Shown one piece after another: positions 1-5,391 of a stretch of DNA of 11,613 nucleotides. The notes under the pieces were generated by a model. That model was not told the DNA's origin. It did no database searches and worked only from the letters and a program-made list of their open reading frames with translations. The first letter of the stretch is position 1. Each line of letters begins with the position of its first letter. The DNA comes from Bacteroidota bacterium (GTDB taxonomy: Bacteria > Bacteroidota > Bacteroidia > Bacteroidales > UBA10428): assembly GCA_024640925.1 (NCBI GenBank), contig JAHEEB010000018.1:1-11613 (forward strand), read 5' to 3'. The position numbers and the translations under genes were made by a program.

Positions 1-388
1 CAGCTCTTGGGTACATTTGGTTTAAAACACTCCAACAACCGTGGTCAAGGCCCCATTTATCATCTAACTCAATATTTGTAAACTTGATAGAATTTTTTAT
101 TTCTGTTGCAAGTTCAGGACTACCAGGAGCAGGATATTGCACGTTATATAAAGCCTGAGGAAATCCACCAAAGTCGTGAATAGTTTTGGGGTTTTTCATT
201 GCAGTCACAAAGGTTCCTCTTGTTTCCCAATGGGCCGAAATACAAACTATTGCATTTGGTTTAGGCAAAGACTTTCCTAAAGATCGCCATTCATTAACAA
301 ATTCATTTTCATCAATTGCATTCATCGGGCTGCCATGTCCAACAAACAAAACGGGCATTACTTCTGTGTTATTAAATGGTATTGTCAT
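1..388 (-). CDS. ygiD: YgiD-like class III extradiol dioxygenase (4,5-DOPA dioxygenase family), partial
   Basis: The first 129 residues are visible; the C-terminal half lies beyond the left edge. The family is a LigB-type extradiol dioxygenase; E. coli YgiD opens the ring of L-DOPA using a single bound metal. Visible signatures are FVGHGSPMNA (His18), ISAHWE (His53), HDFGGFP (residues 71-77), YPAPGSP (85-91) and GLDHGCW (His116). His18 and His53 correspond to the first two metal ligands of YgiD; the other two ligands should lie in the missing part. The start at 388 gives the usual short N-terminus before the GHGSP motif. The gene begins 30 bp after the pirin stop on the same strand, so the two probably share a transcript. 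The family assignment is secure, but the physiological substrate is unknown because many members act on undefined catechols. Confidence 0.9.
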   Translation of the reverse strand, partial: MTIPFNNTEVMPVLFVGHGSPMNAIDENEFVNEWRSLGKSLPKPNAIVCISAHWETRGTFVTAMKNPKTIHDFGGFPQALYNVQYPAPGSPELATEIKNSIKFTNIELDDKWGLDHGCWSVLNQMYPRA

Positions 389-418
389 CGCTATTATCTT
401 TATAAATAAATAGTTAAT

Positions 419-1135
419 TTATGTTGACATAGGCACTTCCATCAGCAAAAAATACGCATTGCTATTGGCTTTAATAGAAATTTTATCAATATCCCAGGTT
501 CCCAGTCCATCGCGGGTGCTTAATTGCTGCCCGTTTATTGTTACATCTCCATTCAGAATAAAGGCATATATGCCATTTCCCTTTGCTTTTAACCTGTAAT
601 CGAGACTAAATTCCTTATCGAATCTTCCCATATGGAACCATGCATTCTGATAAATCCAGACTCCCTTATCATCGGGATTCGGAGAAAGTATTTGTTGTAA
701 CTTGTTATGACTATCATCCTTTTGCAACGTAATCTGGTCGTAACGCGGGAGAACGTCTTTCTTATTCGGAAATACCCAGATTTGCAGAAACTTTACCTGT
801 TTGTCTTTGTTCTTGTTAAATTCACTGTGGTAAATTCCTGTACCTGCACTCATAACCTGTATATCTCCGCTATTGATTATGCTTACATTACCTATACTAT
901 CTTTATGTTCCAGGCTGCCCTCAAGAGGAATGGAAATGATTTCCATATTTTCATGAGGATGCATGTCAAATCCCCTTCCGGCTTGCACTATATCATCGTT
1001 GAGAACCCTAAGCATACCGAAATGAATCCTTTCAGGATCATAATAATCGGCAAAACTAAAAGTATGCCTGCTATGAAGCCATCCATGATTTGCATCACCC
1101 CGTGTTTCACCTTTATGAACTAGTATATTTGACAT
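419..1135 (-). CDS. Pirin family protein (YhhW-like bicupin)
   Basis: The 238-residue protein is a two-cupin pirin of the YhhW/quercetin 2,3-dioxygenase type, close to the length of E. coli YhhW. The N-terminal cupin carries the metal-binding set His59 and His61 (in MHPHENME), His103 and Glu105 (in GTGIYHSEFN), matching the His-His-His-Glu site of active pirins. RHTFSFADYYDPERIHFG (24-41) is the standard pirin N-terminal signature. The C-terminal cupin (about 150-238) has degenerated metal residues, as is usual. Bacterial relatives show quercetinase activity in vitro, but the natural role is unclear. It is the first gene of a probable two-gene transcript with the YgiD-like dioxygenase. Its upstream region is the spacer holding the 21-bp repeats, whose first unit starts about 60 bp before the start codon. 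I see no clear TAnnTTTG box; TAGATTGC on the minus strand, about 30 bp upstream, is the nearest match and is weak. Confidence 0.93.
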   Translation of the reverse strand: MSNILVHKGETRGDANHGWLHSRHTFSFADYYDPERIHFGMLRVLNDDIVQAGRGFDMHPHENMEIISIPLEGSLEHKDSIGNVSIINSGDIQVMSAGTGIYHSEFNKNKDKQVKFLQIWVFPNKKDVLPRYDQITLQKDDSHNKLQQILSPNPDDKGVWIYQNAWFHMGRFDKEFSLDYRLKAKGNGIYAFILNGDVTINGQQLSTRDGLGTWDIDKISIKANSNAYFLLMEVPMST

Positions 1136-1557
1136 AATTTTAATTCCATTATATTGATTTGCAATCTACTTTATACTCTCCTTTTAGCATTTTTTTCGAA
1201 AGGCATCCATTTCCAATCGAAAGGCATCCATTTCTGATCAAAAGGCATCCATTTCCAATCGAAAGGCATCCATTTCTGATCGAAAGGCATCCATTTCTGA
1301 TCGAAAGGCATCCATTTCCAATCGAAAGGCATCCATTTCCAATCGAAAGGCATCTATTTCCAATCGAAAGACATCCATTTCCGATCGAAATCCTGTCTTT
1401 TTAGAACGTATACTAAAAATAAACATTACCTGTGTCTTTTTGTTCATTGTGAGCTGTCTATGCAAATTAAAATGTTCAGAAAAGATAAAAGATGAAGGAA
1501 ACAATTTTAATTATAAGGATCTTTTAGTATTATTACAAGCATGCTTAACCTTTAATT
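1136..1557. other. Gene-free spacer between divergent pirin and cyclase genes
   Basis: This 422-bp spacer separates two divergently transcribed genes. Its centre (1197-1390) is the 21-bp tandem array described separately. The flanks are AT-rich and must contain both promoters. No exact TAnnTTTG element could be placed for either gene. Open frames through the array exist only because the repeat unit lacks stop codons in nearly every frame, so I call no gene here. Confidence 0.7.
1197..1390. repeat. Tandem array of 21-bp repeats, 9 full units plus a 5-nt remnant
   Basis: Nine consecutive 21-bp units start at 1197, 1218, 1239, 1260, 1281, 1302, 1323, 1344 and 1365, followed by CGAAA at 1386-1390. 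Each unit reads CGAAAGGCATCCATTTC followed by CAAT (A form) or TGAT (B form). The order is A, B, A, B, B, A, A, A, then a last unit ending CGAT. The only other changes are G to A at the second base of unit 3, C to T in unit 8 (CATCTATTT) and G to A in unit 9 (GACATCC). The low divergence points to recent slippage or unequal exchange. Each junction forms TTTC-N5-GAAA, a small inverted repeat. There are no spacers, so this is not a CRISPR array. Confidence 0.97.
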
Positions 1558-2631
1558 ATGGAAAAATTCAGAATATGGTATAATTCGATCTTCAGGTCGA
1601 TTGTTTATCAATTGGTTTTCTGGTATATAGCTTTACTTCTTTATGTTTTCTTTACAGATAAGACACGTCTATTTGTTAACTACCTTACACTCATAAAAGT
1701 TGATTCGGTTTTTCTGAATACGCTGTACCTGTCATTTTTTCTTGCTATACTTTTTACAGTAATCGACAGCTTATTTTTCGATCGGTTATTACGTCGTTCT
1801 CCTGTACGTTTCCTGGTAATGTTACGATATATTCTTTATTGTTTGATTGTTATTTTCATTTTCATGCTGGCATCGCAACCTGCAAATGAGCTGAGAACAT
1901 TAGACTGGGAAAAGGTTCAATTGTTGATGCCTGAATTCGACATTTCTTTTTTCCGTTTTTTGGTTTATTTCTTCATAGCCAGCATTGTGAATAGTTTTTT
2001 CAAAGACATGGTTAAACGAATTGGCAGGGGGAATTATTTTAAATGGTTTTTCGGATTTTTAAATAAACCCAGGGAGGAAGAACGTATTTTCATGTTTATC
2101 GATATGAAATCGTCTACAACCATTGCTGAAAAAATCGGGCATAAAAAATTAAGTTACCTTGTGCAGGATGTGTTTAATGATTTGGCCGTTGTAGATAATT
2201 ACTATGGCGACATATATCAATACCTGGGCGATGGCGCAATCATCTCATGGAATATAAAAAAAGGTGTACAAAACAACAATTGTATCAACGCTTTTTATGC
2301 TTTTGAACGGGTTATACAGCGAAGGACTAAGATGTACAAACGAAAATATGGTGTTGTTCCCCAGTTCAAAGCTGGAGTGCATGTTGGAATGATAATGGTT
2401 CTGCAGGTTGGTACAATTCGCAGGGATATTTCGTACAATGGAGATACATTGAACACAACAGCCCGAATAGAGTCGATGTGTAATGAATTCCAGAGTAATC
2501 TTCTGATATCTTCCGATCTGTATGTTCTTCTGACCGATAAAAAGGAACATATTTTCAAAAATATAGGCAGTACCCAATTAAAGGGAAAACGAAAGGAAGT
2601 TGATATTTATAATGTGAAGAAGAGAAAGTAA
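1558..2631 (+). CDS. Membrane-anchored class III adenylate/guanylate cyclase
   Basis: The 357-residue protein has four hydrophobic segments (about 15-33, 52-74, 84-106 and 129-148) followed by a cytoplasmic class III cyclase domain (about 175-345). Catalytic landmarks are visible. FIDMKSSTTIAEKIG holds the first metal Asp182. YQYLGDGAIISW holds the second metal Asp225. NGDTLNTTAR holds the transition-state Asn299 and Arg303. The domain should convert ATP or GTP into a cyclic nucleotide at the inner membrane face. The residues that usually choose the purine are atypical: Gln221 stands where adenylate cyclases have Lys, and Ser292 where they have Asp. The base used is therefore uncertain. No separate sensor domain is seen, so the membrane part may sense the signal. 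The gene stands alone, divergent from pirin, and ends at a strong terminator shared with the galactanase gene. Confidence 0.92.
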   Translation: MEKFRIWYNSIFRSIVYQLVFWYIALLLYVFFTDKTRLFVNYLTLIKVDSVFLNTLYLSFFLAILFTVIDSLFFDRLLRRSPVRFLVMLRYILYCLIVIFIFMLASQPANELRTLDWEKVQLLMPEFDISFFRFLVYFFIASIVNSFFKDMVKRIGRGNYFKWFFGFLNKPREEERIFMFIDMKSSTTIAEKIGHKKLSYLVQDVFNDLAVVDNYYGDIYQYLGDGAIISWNIKKGVQNNNCINAFYAFERVIQRRTKMYKRKYGVVPQFKAGVHVGMIMVLQVGTIRRDISYNGDTLNTTARIESMCNEFQSNLLISSDLYVLLTDKKEHIFKNIGSTQLKGKRKEVDIYNVKKRK

Positions 2632-2651
2632 TTAAACGGTAACCTGATATT

Positions 2652-2687
2652 AAAAAGCCTGAAATTCACTTGAACTTCAGGCTTTTT
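2652..2687. terminator. Bidirectional rho-independent terminator
   Basis: A perfect 12-bp stem (AAAAAGCCTGAA at 2652-2663 and TTCAGGCTTTTT at 2676-2687) encloses a 12-nt loop. A T-run follows on the plus strand (2683-2688) and the A-run at 2652-2656 serves as a T-run on the minus strand. It lies between the stops of two convergent genes (2631 and 2708), so it can end both transcripts. Confidence 0.93.
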
Positions 2688-2707
2688 TAATGGCTAAGAA
2701 TCTACTG

Positions 2708-3952
2708 TTATTTAACAACAAGTGTTCTTATTTCTTTTTGCTGAGGATTGTCAATTTGTACAAAATAAACTCCTGATACCAGATTAAGGTCGTTTAGACT
2801 AATCATTTGCTCATCATAAATAACCCTTTCTTCCATTACAACACCGCTTACATTTAAAATTCGAATGGTGGTAGTTCCGCTTAAATTGCTTAAATTAAGG
2901 TTCAAAGCATTGCCATAAAAGGGGTTTGGATAAAGCTGTATAGCAGATGCATCTGTTGCTTCTACAAAATTGGGTTCTTCTGCACTTTTTAAACCGCTTG
3001 TTAAAACAACTGTTGGTTTTTTTGTACTGGCATCCCAGGCACCTAAACCATAACCTTGCCAGTTGTATGCTTCAGGTTCCCAGTAAAATAAATCGTTACA
3101 GATTGTCCGTGCCGATTTTAATGCTGTAGCACCTGTTGATCCGGCATTTGTTGCAATTCCAAATTCAGAAACCACGCACCATTTGCCAAATTTGGAACTC
3201 ATTGAAGAAACATTTGTTTTACACTGACTGATAAGTGTTGCATAATTGCTGGTAGTCGGGTAAAGAGAACCTCCGCAAAAATCCCAGCTTACACCATATG
3301 TATTGAGTATTCCATAATTCCATAGCCATAAACTATTGTCCCACATATTGGAAACATGAACACCAACAGAAGCACTGCTAAATACCGATTTGGCAGCTGT
3401 ATAACCAGCTTTTATAAAAGTTGCATAGTTGGCAGGATTCGTAGAAGCCTTTCCCAATGGCCAGAGCAAACCATTGTTTGTTTCATTTCCAATACTAATA
3501 AATGTTGGCGTACAACCGGCAGATTTAAGTGCGTTCAATACAGATTTTACATGAGTTGAGATTGCGCTGCTCATTTGCGATACAGTGTAATTTGTCCATG
3601 CCGATGGTGGAGTTTGTTTTGAAGGATCAGCCCATGAATCACTAAAATGAAAATCAATGTATAAATACATTCCCTGGGCAACAGCACGTTTAGCCTTTGC
3701 CACAACATCAGCCTGGCCGCACCAGCCACCTGATGGATTTACCCAGACTCTAAGTCTGCATGCATTGAATCCAAGTCCTTTGCAGATGACAAAAATATCC
3801 TGGGTAGTACCACTGGCATTTTTCCAGGTATAACCCGATGCTTCCATCTGCGTTACCCAGCTAAGGTCAGCACCTAATACTGCCTTAACCGGATTACTAA
3901 AAAATGTACCTGTTATAAAACAGATAACTCCAATTAGTAAAAGTTTTTTCAT
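2708..3952 (-). CDS. Secreted GH53 arabinogalactan endo-beta-1,4-galactanase with T9SS sorting domain
   Basis: The 414-residue protein starts with a Sec signal peptide (about 1-24, cleavage likely after PVKA). A glycoside hydrolase family 53 TIM barrel follows (about 25-320), starting GADLSWVTQMEASG. GH53 landmarks are RLRVWVNPSGGWC (66-78), DFHFSDSWADPSKQ (100-113), ISIGNETNNG with acid/base Glu157, and VVSEFGIATN with the likely nucleophile Glu263. The family cleaves beta-1,4-galactan side chains of pectic arabinogalactan. Residues about 338-414 (IQLYPNPF to the terminal LVVK) form a type A C-terminal domain for type IX secretion, so the enzyme is probably exported across the outer membrane and anchored or released there. 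Unusually for a Bacteroidota glycanase, no SusC/SusD pair, regulator or other glycosidase is adjacent. The start at 3952 gives a good signal peptide (MKKLLLIGVICF). Confidence 0.94.
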   Translation of the reverse strand: MKKLLLIGVICFITGTFFSNPVKAVLGADLSWVTQMEASGYTWKNASGTTQDIFVICKGLGFNACRLRVWVNPSGGWCGQADVVAKAKRAVAQGMYLYIDFHFSDSWADPSKQTPPSAWTNYTVSQMSSAISTHVKSVLNALKSAGCTPTFISIGNETNNGLLWPLGKASTNPANYATFIKAGYTAAKSVFSSASVGVHVSNMWDNSLWLWNYGILNTYGVSWDFCGGSLYPTTSNYATLISQCKTNVSSMSSKFGKWCVVSEFGIATNAGSTGATALKSARTICNDLFYWEPEAYNWQGYGLGAWDASTKKPTVVLTSGLKSAEEPNFVEATDASAIQLYPNPFYGNALNLNLSNLSGTTTIRILNVSGVVMEERVIYDEQMISLNDLNLVSGVYFVQIDNPQQKEIRTLVVK

Positions 3953-4284
3953 TTTAATAGTTGTTAGTTAATATAATTAGTTAGAGATTACAAGTTAGGG
4001 TTAAACAAGATTCGTATGGTCTTAGTATTTCATTTATAAAGGTGGGCAGATCAACTGGAAAAAATCTTTGAGCCGAATACTTTTCTTACAATAAACAAAT
4101 ACCGGATAAATATTTCTGAAATACGTGCCAGTAAAAGTTTCCTGATTATAAAGGGTTACTGGTTTATACATAGAAATCCGAAAACACCTAACCCTTTAAA
4201 TGAATTTACAGATGTAAAAACCCCTTACGAAAGATGTGAAGTAACGAAATTGGTATACTAATGTAATATGTATGTGTATTCGTA

Positions 4285-4412
4285 GTTGTGAGGATATCAA
4301 GCAATTATTTCAACTTTAATAGATTAGGCTTTTTTCACTAACTCCGTCCTTTAGGGCGGAGGATGATCAGCAATGGATTTGGCTTTAGCCATGCAATTCG
4401 TGTCCTCACAAC
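4285..4412. repeat. 128-bp segment bounded by 10-bp inverted repeats, with two internal hairpins
   Basis: GTTGTGAGGA at 4285-4294 is the exact reverse complement of TCCTCACAAC at 4403-4412. Inside lie two hairpins with the same TTTA loop: CTCCGTCC-TTTA-GGGCGGAG (4342-4361, 8 pairs including one G-T) and TGGC-TTTA-GCCA (4380-4391). The layout resembles a small non-autonomous element or a REP/BIME-like intergenic repeat. No target-site duplication is obvious and no transposase is in the window, so its class is inference. Confidence 0.6.
4342..4361. repeat. GC-rich REP-like hairpin with TTTA loop
   Basis: CTCCGTCC and GGGCGGAG pair over 8 positions (one wobble in one orientation) around a TTTA tetraloop. 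It is markedly GC-rich compared with the surrounding AT-rich DNA. Hairpins of this look are often found as REP-like or IS200/IS605-associated palindromes. No T-run follows, so it is not a standard intrinsic terminator. Confidence 0.7.
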
Positions 4413-4461
4413 CAAAAACTTAATTTATCATGGTTAAATGAACAGATTTTCTATAATTTCA

Positions 4462-4473
4462 GGACTAAAGTCC
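4462..4473. repeat. Small palindrome GGAC-TAAA-GTCC
   Basis: This perfect 12-bp palindrome reads GGAC-TTTA-GTCC on the minus strand, so it shares the TTTA centre with the hairpins at 4342-4361 and 4380-4391. It lies outside the 128-bp inverted-repeat segment. It is probably a further member of the same small repeat family. Confidence 0.55.
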
Positions 4474-4516
4474 ATGTTAAGCTAACTTTTGAGGCTATCC
4501 AAAAAGTTGATAAATA

Positions 4517-4609
4517 GCCACGAAGACTCCAAAACACAAAGGTATCACTAAGGTTAATGTCTTTAAAATAAAAACTTTGTGAATCTTTGAGGCTTAGTGT
4601 TTTTGTGGC
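4517..4609. repeat. 93-bp imperfect inverted repeat with interlocking arms
   Basis: The ends are GCCAC (4517-4521) and GTGGC (4605-4609). Between them CACAAAG (4535-4541) matches CTTTGTG (4575-4581), and CACTAAG (4546-4552) matches CTTAGTG (4593-4599). The order is interlocked rather than nested, so the two inner pairings cross or exclude each other. The right arm runs into the 3' end of the transporter gene and encodes its last residues and stop codon. Sequences of the CCACGAAGAC/CACTAAG type are familiar as dispersed repeats in environmental bacterial genomes. A role in transcript ending or 3' stability is possible but unproven. Confidence 0.65.
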
Positions 4610-5271
4610 CAATTATTTCCACAACATTCTTTTCCTGATGCTTTTTCAAAAGCTTCTTTACCTTCGGATATTGAAAAGTAAATAAGGCCTGCTGCACCAA
4701 TTACATCGGCATAAGCAAAACCCGTGAGTTCATAAATAAGGCTAGATGCGAGCAGTACCAGCGACATATATACACAAACCTTCGTACAATTGGCATCGGC
4801 AACGATGGGTTCAGAATTCAGCTTTTTTCCAATTATCTTTTTGGTTACCATTAGCCAAACCATCACAACAATTGAAATGGTTGATATTATTATGCCCCAT
4901 AAGGTTGTTTCAGGTTTGTGATGCATCAATAGATTTGCTACGATACCAGCCAGCAAGCCGACAGATAACAAATAAAATGCTGTTCCTGTTATTTTAAGGG
5001 CTTTTATTTCAAATGTACTTTTATGGCTTTCGGGATTATGTTTAATACGCAAAATCATTATGGCAATTCCAATACCCGACATTACTTCTATAAAACTATC
5101 GGCACCAAAACCAAATAGGGTTAGGGTTTCGTCTGTATAGCCCAAAAGTATTGATACAATTCCTTCAATTATGTTGTATCCAATGGTGAACAGGCTTAGC
5201 CAATAAGCTTGTTTATATAGCTTTGCTTCTGAATTATCCATACAATAAAAGTTTCTTAATACATTCAACAT
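4594..5271 (-). CDS. Cation transporter of the CDF-like type, membrane domain only
   Basis: The 225-residue protein has about six hydrophobic helices (about 22-44, 50-75, 92-115, 123-143, 163-184 and 186-200) and resembles short bacterial members of the cation diffusion facilitator superfamily (TMEM163-like) that lack the C-terminal cytoplasmic domain. Helix 2 carries GADSFIEVMSG, giving an Asp58-x3-Glu62 pair where classical CDFs have His/Asp-x3-Asp. Helix 5 begins ADANCTKVC with Asp159 and two Cys. The tail GKECCGNN has a Cys pair that may bind metal. The metal is not predictable. An alternative start at Met11 (position 5241) is plausible, because the first ten residues are not typical. The gene is divergent from a canonical CDF transporter 120 bp away. 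Its last codons lie inside the right arm of the inverted repeat at 4517-4609. Confidence 0.82.
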   Translation of the reverse strand: MLNVLRNFYCMDNSEAKLYKQAYWLSLFTIGYNIIEGIVSILLGYTDETLTLFGFGADSFIEVMSGIGIAIMILRIKHNPESHKSTFEIKALKITGTAFYLLSVGLLAGIVANLLMHHKPETTLWGIIISTISIVVMVWLMVTKKIIGKKLNSEPIVADANCTKVCVYMSLVLLASSLIYELTGFAYADVIGAAGLIYFSISEGKEAFEKASGKECCGNNWPQKH

Positions 5272-5391
5272 GAAAAGTAGCTGAAGTGTTCAATTTTATA
5301 AAAAAATTAAAAAAATTATCTAATTCTATAGTTCATTCTCATTTTCTTATGGTGCTTGTGTGATTAATATGTTTATTCTATTTTTGCCATT
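5272..5391. promoter_or_regulatory. Divergent promoter region between two cation transporter genes
   Basis: This 120-bp AT-rich spacer must hold both promoters. The plus-strand promoter is clear and listed separately. For the minus gene, TATAAAATTG just upstream is a poor match. TCATTCTCATT (about 5333-5343) is a small direct repeat that could be a metalloregulator site, but the match to any known Fur or Zur box is weak. Confidence 0.45.
5355..5386 (+). promoter_or_regulatory. Bacteroidota-type promoter, probably giving a leaderless transcript
   Basis: The -7 element TATTTTTG at 5379-5386 matches TAnnTTTG exactly. CTTG at 5355-5358 matches three of four bases of the -33 TTTG element, with a 20-bp spacer, within the usual 19-21 bp. 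The start codon lies only five bases after the -7 box, so the predicted transcription start falls at or next to the ATG. Confidence 0.72.

Larger units (their letters stand above)
3953..4593. other. Gene-free stretch with several palindromic elements
   Basis: No coding region is credible in these 641 bp. The right-hand part must carry nothing for the galactanase, whose promoter should lie just right of 3952; I could not place a TAnnTTTG box there. The left half is otherwise plain AT-rich DNA, apart from a weak 7-bp inverted repeat (CCAGTAA at 4128-4134 and TTACTGG at 4156-4162). From 4285 onward there is a dense cluster of inverted repeats, listed separately. Nothing resembling a transposase remnant is recognisable. 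Confidence 0.7.

Noticed and set aside
186..413. Plus-strand 75-codon open frame over the dioxygenase gene
   Set aside because: It lies antisense to the well-conserved YgiD-like frame and its translation resembles no family.
707..1123. Plus-strand 138-codon open frame inside the pirin gene
   Set aside because: It is antisense to a complete pirin with all metal residues; the translation has no recognisable domain.
1197..1390. CRISPR array
   Set aside because: Units are directly abutting with no spacers, the unit is short, and no cas gene is present.
1159..1504. Heptapeptide-repeat proteins on both strands across the 21-bp array
   Set aside because: The repeat unit lacks stops in almost all frames, so open frames are automatic. 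The A/B variants change amino acids in each of these frames, and no convincing start context exists.
4128..4162. Inverted repeat CCAGTAA/TTACTGG as a regulatory element of the galactanase gene
   Set aside because: The arms are short, the 21-bp loop is long, and it is about 175 bp upstream; chance is a sufficient explanation in AT-rich DNA.
4342..4391. Intrinsic terminators at the TTTA-loop hairpins
   Set aside because: No T-run follows either hairpin in either direction, and they are over 380 bp from the galactanase start and 200 bp beyond the transporter stop.
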